From: Maratus speciosus
Lineage: Eukaryota; Arthropoda; Arachnida; Araneae; Salticidae
DNA: 64,000 bases
Assembly (NCBI GenBank): GCA_963932465.1
Contig: CAWVRF010001054.1
Span: 62,001-126,000 of the forward strand
Reading direction: 5' to 3'
The notes under the pieces were generated by a model, which saw only the letters and a program-made list of their open reading frames with translations, was not told the origin of the DNA and did not search any database. How positions within the stretch are numbered: the first letter of the stretch is position 1; every line of letters starts with the position of its first letter. The position numbers and the translations under genes were made by a program. Positions 31,821 through 43,557 of this stretch are shown piece after piece.

Positions 31821-33716
31821 TAACAACATTTAATATATAATAAATTCGAACACACATAATTTATATATGTTTTATTCGTTCCTAAAAGGGGTTAAATAAA
31901 AATCATAAAAACAGTAAATAAAGTTTTAATAAACCATCTATACGTGTTTCAGCTTCACAGAAACCTTTACCAAGACCTTGTTTTGCCGAAACATCTAAAA
32001 AGTTTATTAAAATTAATTTTAGTTTAATAGTCGAAGAGTCGTCGATACATGATGATAACTTAATTTTTCAATCAAAATGAAGTCAACAGCTTTATATTTA
32101 AAATTAAGTAATCCTTTTTATCGATGTTCCAAGAACGAAGAAACACTTATTAAAATTTCTTTAATTCAACATTTAAACCTTTATGTTCATCGGTATAATT
32201 AAGAAATGTTGCTATTGTAATAAAAATTAGTTTTTTCTTTAAATCTTTATAAAAATCACTATAAACATCAGAAAGTTGCGGTCGTAATACAAATCATATG
32301 TTTTTCTTTTATATTTATATTCATAATCATTAGTATTATTAAAGTATGGTGCAGTCGTATGCATATTATATAAGGAGAATACTAACTAAAATCTTCCTAT
32401 TTCTATGCCTCCGTCCCACGAGTATCCGAAGAGTCGGCAACCGATAGCGCCCTCTATCGTCTGCCGGCTGGTTGGCAATGTAATATCGTTCGTTTTGTTG
32501 CGAATAGACCACATATTAAAGTAAGAATAGATAATAATGGAATAGGAATGTATTAAAGTTTTATTCTTGTGTAATAGAGATATACCATGGTATTAGAAGA
32601 TCTCAGGTAGAAGAACAACTTGTTACGAACTTCGTACCAAAAGAAAAGTTTGATAATGCTTATACTGATCGGAGCGTCATCTATTTTCTACATTTGAAGT
32701 TAAAAACGAAAATCTTTTTCTAATTTCATGAATTAACCTTTTATTCTTTTTATTTTAGCTGTATATACCTATTTTTAAAATGCTGTGATGCTTTTGCTCA
32801 CACTTTTTGTTTTCAATAAAAAAACATGAACTATTTGTTTAATAATTTGTTAAATATAATAAATTTTACAAACGACAAATAACTAAAAATTAAATTCATG
32901 TTTTCAGATTTATTATTAAAAAGAAAACAAGAAATATTATTTTTTATTCAACATAAATCCTGGAACACAGTTAACTTTTTTATTTTAACGTTTACTGTAC
33001 TAAACAAACTATTTAAAGTAATTAAGATGATAATAGCTAGGTTAAAAATGATAAAATTATGCATATTGCAAAATGTGCTTTAGGAACAGAGTTAGAAATC
33101 GGTTGTTTTCAATGTGCTTTAGAGATTAATACAATAATTTTTATTTAATTGTGCTCTGCGCTTTCGATTTCTTTGTAAAAACGGATTTTATTTTAATAAC
33201 AAAGAACTTACATTTAAAATGAAAAAATAAATAAGTTTAAAAATTATTAATAAAAAAATAAAATATTAAAATAAAATATTAAAAATTATTGTTTAAAAAA
33301 TATATTATTTAAAAATTACTAAATATGAAGAATTATCGTTTAAAAATATTAAATATTTAAAAAATATATTATTTAAAAATTATTAAATATTGAAAATTAT
33401 ATTCGAATTTTAAATTTTCTTTCTTTCTTTATTTTTTTAATGAAATGAAAAATTTTCATTTTCAATTTGTAAGTTAAATTTTAATACCCACCTAAATATG
33501 AACAAACTGATGGGCTAAAGACTGAAAATTTATCTAAATTTAATACTACTCACATAGCACTAAATTTATTAACTTTTAATAGGTTGTAGCAAGCACTTCC
33601 CACTCTTGAATTAAGGTTTTAATAATTATAAGATGGTTTTAAACTGCATAAATAAGAAAGTAAATTTAAAATTCTATAATGTTTGATCAAACAGTGGATA
33701 TTTTAAGTTTATTTTA
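31821..33716. other. Unassigned AT-rich sequence
   Basis: Mostly low-complexity A+T, especially 33220-33420 (TTAAAAATTATTAAATATT-like runs). At 32440-32455 a small CGATAGCGCCCTCTATCG hairpin. No gene recognised. Confidence 0.5.
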
Positions 33717-33717
33717 C

Positions 33718-33748
<31 letters not shown>

Positions 33749-33750
33749 AA
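33717..33750. repeat. Poly-C and (CA)n tract
   Basis: About 17 C followed by ACACACACACACAC. A second C run lies at 33876-33885. Confidence 0.95.
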
Positions 33751-33885
33751 AATAAATATAAGAGTTCCGCACTTTAAACGATTAATCTAGCTATAATTGA
33801 CTCAATTCGTCCAAATTTTATACGAGTATACATGATTATTATAAAAGTGAACTTTGTCGGTTTTTTATTGAAGTCCCCCCCCCCC

Positions 33886-34672
33886 AACAATCCAATACTT
33901 TTTTCTTGTAAAGATACAGCAGAACCTCCCTAAAGCGACCACGCTCCGTTCCAACAAAAAATGGCCGCTCCGAGAGGTGGTCTCTTAATGGAGGTCATGT
34001 TTAAATCTACATTTTAATTGTTGAAAAACGGTAACAATTAATGTTTCTAAAATTTATTTTTCTCATTAGGAAAAAATATGAAAATTTAAGTATCAAAGCA
34101 AAAGTTAATTGCATAAGTTGATTACTGGAGGGTTTTAATTATGAGTACATTGACGTTTGCATTGATTTTATGGTTTTATCTTTAATAATTTTTATTTCCA
34201 AGTACTTTCGAAGTTCAGTAAATAAATGCATTTTTTTTTTTTTTTTTTTGGACCTGATCAAATAATGACGATTTCATTAATTTATCTATTTCTTTGAAAG
34301 TTTCCTGACAGAATAGGCAGGGGAGTTTAATTGACGTCATCCTTAATCTGTCATCAGAGTTAAATTTATTGGCTAAAAAGGCACAAAGGCTTTTAAACAT
34401 TCAAAAGTTACCGGAATAATAATAAAAAAAAAATTCTAAACTTAGTTTAGAAACTTGACGAATAATGCGCTCTCCGGAATTATTTTTTTTTAATAATACC
34501 TTCATTTTCTTCAAAGAACTGGGTCGCTCATGGAGGGAATTCAACTAGGATGGTCTCTGAATGGAGATAAAATTAGTATTGAGCCTATGGGAATAAATTT
34601 CGTTCCATGAAAAAATGGTCGTTCAGGAAGGTGGTCGCACAGGGAGGTTTTACTGTATAAGAAAGTAAAAAA
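33886..34672 (-). repeat. Helitron-like repeat A, 5'-end fragment, split by pogo MITE
   Basis: CCAATACTTTTTTCTTGTAA AGA before the insertion and AGAAAGTAAAAA after it match the 5' start of repeat A read in reverse. Only the extreme end of the repeat is present. Confidence 0.6.
33917..34655. mobile_element. Pogo-type MITE
   Basis: CAGCAGAACCTCCCTAAAGC after TA faces GCACAGGGAGGTTTTACTG before TA. The subterminal GACCACGCTCCGTTCC and GGTGGTC motifs recur near the right end. 739 bp, inserted at the TA in the repeat A start. A minus-strand stretch at 34215-34400 might be a transposase tail but has no motif I can name. Confidence 0.85.
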
Positions 34673-35034
34673 GAGAAAAAATCTCGATAAAAGTATTGAA
34701 ATACAGCATGTTTTAGAAAACGCACGTATTTCTTTTGACAAGTTAGTTAATAACTGAGTGCGGATTAGTATGAAGCGTGTAAGATGACGTGTGTTGGGAG
34801 TTGCTTAGATTACAGAGACAACAGTAGTTGCGAAATCCCATGGAAATCAATTGCTAATTGACGCACCCTTCTCTCGGCAATTAGTGCAGCAATTAGTTAC
34901 TTTATTTTGATTAAATACCTTGATTACAGGCCACATATTACTTTATTATGAAACATAAACTACAGATTAAATTAATCAAGCCTTATTTTTAAATAATGTG
35001 AAAAATATGAAATTAATTGAAATCCTGTTATTGA
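34673..35034. other. Unassigned sequence
   Basis: No recognisable feature. Confidence 0.4.
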
Positions 35035-35044
35035 CACTACGTAA

Positions 35045-35440
35045 ATACTAGCCGCCCTTGGCGACCAGTTTGGTCTCCCTTAAAATTTATTTTTGGGAAA
35101 GCATGCTAAGTATTCTATCAATTTACTTTTATTCATAATTTAATTTACTTGGACTCCCTTATATATAATTAATATAATCCCTTAAGCTAATATTAGTTTT
35201 TGTTGCATTAAAATATTTCAATTTGTTGATTTTCTGTAAGCAAGTAAACCCTATTGGTTTACAATGGGATTCTATTTCTATATATAATTCTATATATATT
35301 GCTATATAGAAGCATTCTATGGTAATTTGGCGAATTATTAGAGATATCGCCAAGTTGGCGTCACTTTTGGAGACTCATTTTGGTCGCTAAATTTGGCGAT
35401 ATATCGCTAAGTTGGCGACAAACTTGGAGGTATTTGGCGA
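35045..35440. repeat. Probable TIR element with GGCGACCAGTTTGGTCTCC ends
   Basis: GCCCTTGGCGACCAGTTTGG then TCTCC at the left is loosely inverted at 35353-35402 (GGAGACTCATTTTGGTCGC, AAATTTGGCGAT). TTGGCGA occurs about six times in the right part. The left end resembles the GTTGCCAGTTTGGCCTCC end of 21343-21534. Confidence 0.45.
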
Positions 35441-35599
35441 TAGAACAGGGTCCACCCCTTTATAGGTAACCCCCCTTATAGATATGGGGTTGCATTAAAT
35501 GCTGTTCAATAACCAATGAGATGCATTTCATTCGTGTGTTGCCATCAAACAATTAACAAAAAGTCGCGATTTCTGTACCGCATACGATAGCGTAATATT

Positions 35600-35627
35600 T
35601 AAGTATTGCGCGGCAGCGCAATACTTA
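35600..35627. repeat. Perfect 12-bp stem hairpin
   Basis: TAAGTATTGCGC, loop GGCA, then GCGCAATACTTA. GC-rich centre in AT-rich surroundings. No poly-T tail of note. Function unknown. Confidence 0.8.
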
Positions 35628-36727
35628 TTTATTTCCAGTGTCACTTGTCAATGTTAATTTAACATGGAAAAGCCTATGGAGATCATAACTTTTTAATTTT
35701 TTCTTCCCACCTTTTTGTCCCTGATGCCACTCATTTTTTATTCTTTACTAATTCTATGATATTATAAATTTAAAGTGTAAAAACGTTTGCCTGACGTCAG
35801 GGTCAAAACGAATGGAAAAATGCCTTTGTATATGGGTGAATTATAACCCAGAGAAAAAACAAGGGCCAATTTGTTTTACATTATTCAAATATTTTTCTTA
35901 ATAATTCCAATTTTCGCTTTTTCATTGAACATCAACGGACATTTTTCATAGAAAATGTAACATTTTTACTTCATTGTTGCAAAAATTTCAAAAGCCGTAA
36001 TAATAACTTATTTCTTTTTAGTTGAAAGATTTTCACGTGAAATATTAAATTGAGCTAGTTTTTTTTTTTTTTTTTTTTTTTCCAAATATTAAAAAGGTGA
36101 ATATGGCGTCATAGTGGAAATAAAAAGGATATTTTCAGAATAAGTTTTTGCTTTGGTCAAGTTTATATTTTAGTAAAAAGTTTCTAATGGATAGCTATTT
36201 TTACGCAGGTAGCGAACTTAGTGTGGAATTACATAACTTAAATTTTAAAATGTATTTTTTTCCGATAAGAGAACTATTTATACCCTAAGTTAAACTTGGG
36301 TAATAATTTTCCGACTTGTTTACATCACCCCTTGGGAGCGAATAAGGTTTAAAAATTTAAGTAAATCTTTTATTTTTTATTTTTTACTGTATCACAGCTA
36401 TAATATTGTTAAATATCAGCAGTAAGGATTCAAGACAATTTACATTTACATTCATAGCGTTCCTGAATGGGAAATAGGGTATATAAATTTAAGTAAGTTA
36501 ATTTTTTATGTTTTAATTATAGATTTTTTGCGTTCAGAACGGAAGTTTTTGTCCAAACTACCGCAACATGCATTACTACAGTGGTGAAACATTTTGGATT
36601 ACACATTGATAAACTGCATCCCACATTGCGATGCAATACCGCATACATCAAAGCCTGATGATGATACTCTCTATTAATTTTGAAATGAGTTTGTCTGAGT
36701 GCAGTAGTTATTAAAAAACTTGACATA
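35628..36727. other. Unassigned AT-rich sequence
   Basis: A 23-T run lies at about 36059. No coding or repeat ends recognised. Confidence 0.4.
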
Positions 36728-37482
36728 TTAAACAAAAACATAATTTGAAGAACAAATTAAAAAAACAAAATTTATTTCCTACATTGTTGTACAGATATTA
36801 AGATATTTCATTCAATTAGTTCTACATTTAAAATTAAATTTTAGTAACAAATTAGTTAAGCCAATTGAAGATTAAAAAATAAAAATAAAATTCATATAAT
36901 ATTATCATAGCTGCCAACTTGTACGGATTTTTCACACCACTAAAATTTTATAGTTAATTTTAGCTAAATGAATCCCCGAAATTCAAGCAAATTTAACGTT
37001 AAAATAAGTCAAAGATTTCTATTAAATTTTAGTGGTAGGAAAAATCCGTACAAGTTGGCAGCTATGTATTATACTTAAGACACCCTAAAAAATTAGATTC
37101 CGTTCAAATGAAATCGAAATAAATCTTAGACTTTTTTTAAGTTTTGTATTTTGCATGCATCTTATCATTTTATGCACAATTGTCATAAACATAATACAAA
37201 ATCTGCAATACAAATATTTTCAATTAAAAATGGAAGACGTCTGAGATTTATTTCGATTTCATTTGAACGGAATCTAATTTTTTATTGTGTTTTAAGTATA
37301 ATATTGTATGATTTTTTTTTTTTTATCGTCAATTGGCTTAACTAATTTGTTACTAAAATTTAACTTTAAATGTAGAACTAATTAAATGAAATATCTTAAT
37401 ATCTGTCCCTTCTCGGGCTTAAACAATGTAGGAAATAAATTTTGTTTTTTTAATTTGTTCTTCAAATTATGTTTTTGTTTAA
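36728..37482. mobile_element. Large foldback element with TA flanks
   Basis: TTAAACAAAAACATAATTTG and its inverse at the right end, with TA outside. Arms of about 250 bp: left 36728-36905 plus 37073-37140, right 37216-37482. The left arm carries an insertion (36906-37066) that the right arm lacks. Confidence 0.8.
36906..37066. mobile_element. MITE with CATAGCTGCCAACTTG ends and 6-bp TATTAT duplication
   Basis: CATAGCTGCCAACTTGTACG and its exact inverse at the right, TIR about 45 bp (through GGATTTTTC and CCACTAAAATTT), 161 bp total. TATTAT is duplicated at 36900-36905 and 37067-37072. The opposite arm of the foldback gives the empty site (AATATTATACTTAAAACAC in reverse sense). Confidence 0.85.
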
Positions 37483-37581
37483 TATATATATAGATAGTTT
37501 AAAATAATAACTGTTTTTGTAGTTTGATTAGCCAAGGTAAGAATGATTGATTTATTAAAATTATTTTCGTATTTGTAATAA

Positions 37582-37647
37582 GCTTATGCACGGCCAAACT
37601 CGATTCCCCCTTATAAGGCAGGCGATCGAGTTTGGCCGTGGCTTATG
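37582..37647. mobile_element. Tiny 52-bp inverted-repeat insertion with 7-bp direct repeats
   Basis: CACGGCCAAACTCGAT (37589-37604) and ATCGAGTTTGGCCGTG (37625-37640) form a perfect 16-bp stem around a 20-nt loop. GCTTATG lies directly outside on both sides (37582-37588, 37641-37647), as for a target duplication. Confidence 0.75.
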
Positions 37648-37762
37648 CTACAGTTCCTTATTGGTTTTATTATTTGTCGAATTTCGACGATGACAACTTG
37701 TAACTTTTTAGATCACAGGTTATCAAAGCTTCAGAGTTAATTCCTCGCAGATTCTGTAAGTA

Positions 37763-39075
37763 CAGTCGTGGGGGAAAATATAAATGCCACCTACTAACTT
37801 TTCAACTAATTATAATAGAAGAAAGTTACTGGTGCCAAACGGTTGGAAATAAAGTCGACTTTTAAATTATGTATATAAAATTTGCTTAGGGGACCATCTA
37901 CAAATCAAAACCAGATCAAACTTTTTTTTTTCAATGGCAACACCCAATTTTAACGATATATTTAAAATCTTCGGTTCAAATTATGCCCAGACACGAAATT
38001 TCAAGTTGTTTGGATGATAAGTTTTTGAATTATAAACTATCAAAATTTAGAGCTTCTAATGTTAAATTACATTTTCATATTTTTATTAATATCTCCTGAA
38101 ATTATAATCCTACTGTGATATTTTTTTGTGTGGTTATAACACTACAAAAATCCAAACATAAATACATCGAATTTGTAATTTTAAAAATTTCATAATATGA
38201 ATTATGAAATTAATGTTCGAAAAAAATATGAATTGCAGCCGACAATTTTTTTCATAGATTTATGTTTATGATGTTTTGCTTTATACAAATTCTCAATTTC
38301 AATTTTTTCTTGCAAATAGTTTTCGAATTATTATTAATAATTGTCAAAATCATGGTTTAAGGGACCGTCCATGATGTGCAGAAAAGCATAATTAAAAAAA
38401 TATATATATTATTCTTTTATTGAAATATTTTGGCTGGCAATAGTCAAAACACATAAGCGAGTTAAATGATCATATTGGCAAGGAATAATACATTAATCCT
38501 TTCGAGGGCGGTGTCTTTAAAAAAGGACACCTAATTTAAATTCCAAAAATGACAAACGGCACCGAGAATATTTAATTAAAATGTTTCCTTTTATAATGTA
38601 CATAATATGCAAGTTCATATTTTAAAATAAATTCGATTATAAATTCTGGTGTTATTCCATTATTTCGTCAGTTTATAAACAAAATTACTTCCCGCCGGAA
38701 AGGGTTAATAGAAGTGTCATAGTCATTCTGTAGCATTTCAATAATCGAGTACCGAATTTCAATTTGGATACAACCCCTAAAATAGGCTCGTTTAAAAATA
38801 ATTATTTTCTCTGAAACAAATCGTACGAATATCATGAAAATTTGGATTTAGAATAATTGAAGGGAGTAGAATTCATTTATGGTGTCAAACATGGGCATTG
38901 CTATTGAAAAAAAAAAGTTTGGGTTCGTTTTGATATGTAGATGGCCCCTAAGTAAATTTTATATAAATCATTTCAAAGCAAACTTTATTTCTAATTGTTT
39001 GGTACCGGTAACTTTTTTCTAATAATTTGTTACAGAGTTAACATGAGATGTTACTTTTTCTTTCCCCCACGACTG
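37763..39075. mobile_element. Long-TIR Tc1/mariner-type element, copy 2
   Basis: CAGTCGTGGGGGAAAATATA after TA, and CTTTCCCCCACGACTG before TA. TIRs of about 190 bp with AAAGTTACTGGTGCCAAACG and AAATTTGCTTAGGGG landmarks. Carries a TTAA MITE at 38493-38708; removing it leaves about 1.1 kb, close to copy 1. Confidence 0.85.
38493..38708. mobile_element. TTAA MITE with GGTGTC..GGACACC palindrome
   Basis: TTAATCCTTTCGAGGGC faces GCCGGAAAGGGTTAA. GGTGTCTTTAAAAAAGGACACC is at about 38510. ACGGCACCGAGAATATT and ATTCTGGTGTTATTCC form the inner inverted pair. Copy 1 of the host element is unoccupied here. Confidence 0.9.
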
Positions 39076-39114
39076 TACGCACGTTTGTATGTACGTAACG
39101 CAATGACTCTTGAT

Positions 39115-39500
39115 TGAAATTTCCGATTTGCTTCGAATATTGTAAATAGGATCATTCTGATAAAGCATTTCCCTGATTAGTTTTTTTTTTGGAGGGGGGG
39201 GGGGGGTTATTGATTAAGTATATGGGGGGGGAGTACGTGGCTAATACCGCCTATATTTAGCTAAATGGGTTTTTCAAGGAGAATTATCCGATTTGCTTCA
39301 AATTTGGTATACCGGTTTATTCTGACAAGGCGCTTCCTTGATTAAATTTGGAGTTTGATTGGTTAAGTATAAAGCGGGAAATGGGGGAGCCCCCACAATG
39401 TAGCTAAATGGGTACTTCATGTAGAATTATCCGGTTTGCTTCAAACTTGGTATACAGGTTTATTCTGATAAGGCACTTCCCTAATTAGTTTTAGAAGTAC
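39115..39500 (+). repeat. Tandem repeat, unit about 150 bp, about 2.5 copies
   Basis: CCGATTTGCTTC or CCGGTTTGCTTC, then TTTATTCTGA, then TAGCTAAATGGGT recurs three times. G runs at 39192-39208 and 39224-39232. The lead-in TGTATGTACGTAACGCA is common in Helitron-derived repeats, but ends are not seen. Confidence 0.7.
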
Positions 39501-39682
39501 TTTTTTCTCATTTGAAATATAATGGTTTGTATTATAACAAACATACACTGCTTTTTTAGGTTTTATGTTTTACCGTTTCGTTCAAAAATAGTGAGCTCTA
39601 TTTTATGAATAAAAGACATATAATATATAAAGAGTATAATATACAATTAGTGTGAATAGCCTGTGAGTTCAATGCCATCAGT

Positions 39683-41103
39683 TTAACCCTTTCTGGCACA
39701 GTGATTCCACTACGGTACCACCTAAATTTGATTTAAATTTAAATTCGGCACCAAGAATATTTTAATAAAATTTCGCGATTGTAATGAAAGTTTAAAACAA
39801 CTGATTTTTAATTTCTAAGAAATTCGTAGGGAAATTCTGGTGACAACCAAGTATTTCAGCATTTTATGAATAGAATTTTTACTTTCTTCTATCTTTACAA
39901 GAAGAAAGTATTGGATTCATGAAAATTTTCGAAATCCGGTTTTTGACGGATCTGCACGTTTTAGGGGTCAGAGAACCCGAAAAAGATGTTTTTACAAAAT
40001 GTCTGTCTGTGAGTCTGTCTGTCTGTCTGTCTGTCCGTCTGTCTGTGTGTCTGCGTGTGACACAAATTTTGTGGGCGCTCTATCTCAAGAACTAATGCAC
40101 GGAATTTAATAAAAATTCATATTCAGTTAGTCCCTGATACAAATATGCTGATTAGTTTTTGGTGCAAATCGCTCAACAGGTGGCGCTGCTATGCTGCCTT
40201 TTGTACGATTTCCGTAATGAGTCTATCTCAAGAACTAATTCACGAATTTTCATGAAACTTCAGATTCAGTTAGTCCTTGACATGAATAGACAATGTATAG
40301 ATTTTGGTGCAAATCGCTCAACAGGTGGCGCTGCTATGCTGCCTTTTTTACGATTCCCGCAATGGCTCAATCTCAAGAACTAATGCACGGATTTTCATGA
40401 AACTTCAGATTCAGTTAGTCCTTGACATGAATAGACAATTTATAGATTTTGGTGCAAATCGCTCAACAGGTGGCGCTGCTATGCTGCCTTTTTTACGATT
40501 GCCGAAATGGCTCTATCTCAAGAACTAATGCACGGATTTTCATGAAACTTCAGAGTCAGTTAGTCCTTGATATGGCTTGATGCTGATTACGTGTTGGTGC
40601 AAATCGCTCAACAGGTGGCGCTGCTATGCTGCTTTTTTACGATTTTCGAAATGGCTCTATCTCAAGAACTAATGCACGGATTTTCATGAAACATCAGAGT
40701 CAGTTAGTCCTTCATATGGCTTGATGCTGATTACGTGTTGGCGTAAATCGCTCAACAGGTGGCGCTGCTATGCTGGATTTTTTACGATTTCCGCAATGGC
40801 TCTATCTCAAGAACTAATGCACGGATTTTCATGAAACTTCAGATACAGTTAGTCCTTGACATGAATAGACATTTTATAGATTTTGGTGTAAATCGCTCAA
40901 CAGGTGGCGCTGCTATACTACAGTTTTCAGAATTTCCGCTATAGCTCTATACAAGAACTAATGCACGAATTTTCACCAAACTTCAAATTCAGATATATTG
41001 TGATATGAATTGGTACTATTTAAACGATTTAATTGACGTTATTTATATAGAAGAAAGTTTTGTGATGGCCACAACATACTAGTTCTGTGCGGGAAAGGGT
41101 TGA
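39683..41103. mobile_element. TTAA MITE, CCCTTTCTGGCACAG ends, split by repeat A
   Basis: TTAACCCTTTCTGGCACAG faces TTCTGTGCGGGAAAGGGTTGA (right TTAA mutated). ATTCGGCACCAAGAATATTT and AATTCTGGTGACAACC form the inner pair. Repeat A copy 4 lies inside. Confidence 0.8.
39886..41082 (+). mobile_element. Helitron-like repeat A, copy 4 (best preserved)
   Basis: Start TTTTTACTTTCTTCTATCTT, GAAAATTTTCGAAATCCGG, a GTCTGTCTG microsatellite at 40005-40055, about six units of 145 bp (CAAATCGCTCAACAGGTGGC ... CTAATGCACGGATTTTCATG), then ATAGAAGAAAGTTTTGTGAT, a TTGTG..CACAA hairpin, and CTAG before T. Open frames at 40159-40944 come from the array period. Confidence 0.8.
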
Positions 41104-41140
41104 ATGCACACTTTACTTTTTATTCATGTTGTTACCATTA

Positions 41141-41844
41141 AGGAGGCCTTTTACATTAGGAGACCAGAAAAAAGCACTTTTTTTTATTTTTTTATAAGAA
41201 AACTGCATAATGGATCTTTTTGAAATTTTAACAGTTTATTGTACATATCTTAAGGTATACACAAGAATTTTTTTTATTCGATTTTGTTGCTTCTACTCTA
41301 AGTTATAAACAAATATGTTCAACTGCTTTGGAAAATTTCATTTGGACGGTGGGCATGAATAGCGCCTTGTAAAATTATCTGAAAAACAAAAATAAATTTT
41401 TTTCGTAAACTTCGTGAGTATAGCGTCTAGTTAAACTAAAGGAATCCATAAATGTATTTAAAAAAATTATGTAATAGCTGATTTAAAAAAAAAATTGTTA
41501 AAAAAATTCGTTTTTATTTGTTAATAACTTTTTTTAAATAATTTTAGTAAAAGCTTTAATTCATATCGAAGGCAATTAAATAAGCTTTAATTAAAAAAAA
41601 ATCAAGATGATCGACTGAGTAGTTTTTTTTAAAATCTTGCCCACCGTGTCAAAAAATGTCGTTGAACATATTTGTTTATAACTTAGAGTAGAAGCAACAA
41701 AATCTAATAAAAAAAATCTTGTGTATACCTTAAGATATGTACAATAAATTGTTAAAATTTCAAAAAGATCCACCGTGCAGTTTTCTTACAAAAAAAAATC
41801 ACAAAAAAGTGCTTTTTTTTGTCTCCTAATGTAGAAGGCCCCCT
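41141..41844. mobile_element. Foldback element, arms about 210 bp
   Basis: AGGAGGCCTTTTACATTAGG faces CCTAATGTAGAAGGCCCCCT; the arms run 41141-41360 and 41636-41844. TA (within TTAA) lies at both ends. Landmark GCTTCTACTCTAAGTTATAA in the arms. No coding sequence. Confidence 0.8.
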
Positions 41845-41948
41845 TAAGGTAAATAAAGGGTTTAAGGCGGACCACTAATTTTTAAAGTTTAAAAACAAGC
41901 CCAAAATGCATTTCTTACGACTGAAAGAAATCTGATTGACTAACATCC

Positions 41949-42381
41949 TTAACCCTCTCGCTGCGCAACCTGAGATTTCTTTGGGCAACGTAAAAGTAGC
42001 AAAATTTGCGTAACCCGAGATTTCCTTGGGGATTCATTTTTTCCACTTGCGACTATTTTTTAATTCAACTTGAACCACTTTTTAATTACAGAAAATTCCA
42101 TATAGACTTTAACAACATCTACAACAGAAATATACAGCAAAATTGATTTACTTAAAATAGTGGTGCGAGAATATAAAAATAGTCTCCAGTGAAAGCCTTG
42201 ATTTAGCCTGATTTAAATGTTTAATTATTGATTAAGGTTTAGGTTAAAAAAAAACTCTTTTACAAAAAATGTTTACATATTTAAACTCTAAAATATATAT
42301 AGATTTGAAATATGTAATAAAAAAATGCGCAATTTTTGAACCTATTTTGATAAAAAAAAAATTACGCAGCGAGAGGGTTAA
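41949..42381. mobile_element. TTAA element, CCCTCTCGCTGCGC ends
   Basis: TTAACCCTCTCGCTGCG faces CGCAGCGAGAGGGTTAA. AACCTGAGATTTCTTTGGG and AACCCGAGATTTCCTTGGG are subterminal direct repeats. Box AATAGTGGTGCGAGAAT. 433 bp. Confidence 0.85.
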
Positions 42382-43072
42382 ATGTTAACTTTCCATAAAC
42401 TGTTTTTTTTTTTTACTGCTGGTATATTTGTTTATTTTATTGAGTGTCTTCAAACACAGATTTTTTTAAAATCCTTAGAGATTCCATTAAATAATAAGTT
42501 TGGATTTAAAACATTGTTTCTTTAATAATTTATTTTATTTTAAATTAAACTTCTTTGGATATACTCTATTACATTGTAAATAAATTTGTTGGATAAATGG
42601 AAAACTTTAAGATTCATGCATCAGAATTTTACTATACCCACTAACCTAGAGGAAGGTAACATTTTTTATTTTTCATTTTTTCCGAAGAATACATTTTGAA
42701 ACTTTGAATATTTATTCTTAGGACTAGAATAAAAAAAATATTTTCCGGAATTCACTAACACTTTAATAATAATTTGACAAATGTTCTTAAGTGGGTTACA
42801 TGCTGTTTAAAATTTCATGTCATTTTCTCATGTGAATAAATAACGAATGAAAATAAATGGCGTTTTCAAACAAGCTGAATATATGTGAATAAGTAATGAA
42901 TCAAATAAAAGAAAGAAACATTCCGGAAACGAGTTTATTTGCTGTCTTGAATATTTGATGTTTTCATCTTGCATTGGTGTTTTCGAATGCCAAGGTGTAG
43001 AAAGAGATTGAGAAATATTCTGAAATGTATTTACTATTGCTTATAGTTTTAAATTCTCAATGCACTTTTGAA
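42382..43072. other. Unassigned sequence
   Basis: No gene, RNA or element termini recognised. Confidence 0.4.
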
Positions 43073-43380
43073 TACCGTATATTTCCGTGTATAAGAAGAG
43101 AATTTTGGGGCATTTCTTTGGCTCCAAAATAGGGGGGGGGGGGCGGCGGCTTATGCACGAGAATAAGAAATTTTAAAAAATTGATATCTGAAATGAAAAA
43201 GAAAAGATGGTAATTATATATATATATATATATATATTAAAAAAACTTTAAAAAAACTTACAAATTTCTATAAATAATTAAAAACATTCTTTTACAATTA
43301 AACAAAGTTACCAATCCTCATTCATTATCCAAATCGTTATCAGAATTTTCAAGCAACTCATTAAGTCTTGTATACTGTGG
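43073..43380 (-). mobile_element. 3' end of a TIR element with ACCGTATATTTCCG terminus
   Basis: ACCGTATATTTCCGTGTATA followed by AAGAAGAG resembles the ends of the MITE at 57275-57468. On the minus strand at 43320-43372 an acidic stretch LNELLENSDNDLDNE then stop could be a transposase tail. A G run (43131-43142) and (TA)n (43216-43238) lie between. Confidence 0.4.
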
Positions 43381-43383
43381 TCC

Positions 43384-43410
43384 CGGGTTCGATTCCTGGC
43401 TCTGGCTAAT
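43384..43410 (+). ncRNA. tRNA-like B box, probable SINE fragment
   Basis: GGGTTCGATTCCTGGCTCTGG has a consensus RNA polymerase III B box (GGTTCGATTCC, 43386-43396). No A box or cloverleaf lies upstream, so this is a truncated tRNA-derived SINE or tRNA 3' half, not a functional tRNA. Confidence 0.5.
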
Positions 43411-43557
43411 TTTTCACTCCAGTTGGGTTTATTGTATTTATTGTTTATATGTCTGTATAATATTTATATATACCTTTAACTGTTGAATGCAGGCGTTATT
43501 TATCTGTGTATGTGTGTTTTAATATATATTGTAGTATGAGTGTTTTATTATAACTCA

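Noticed and set aside
34215..34400. Minus-strand open frame as a transposase fragment in the pogo MITE
   Set aside because: No motif supports it; lysine run comes from a poly-T tract.
40159..40944. Repetitive open frames (MVQIAQQVALLCC-like)
   Set aside because: They arise from the 145-bp array of repeat A and stop in each unit; not a gene.
39115..41082. CRISPR-like or bacterial array
   Set aside because: Units of about 150 bp are contiguous without spacers, and the window is clearly eukaryotic repeat DNA.
43384..43410. Functional tRNA gene
   Set aside because: Only a B box and one arm are present; no A box, anticodon arm or acceptor pairing upstream.
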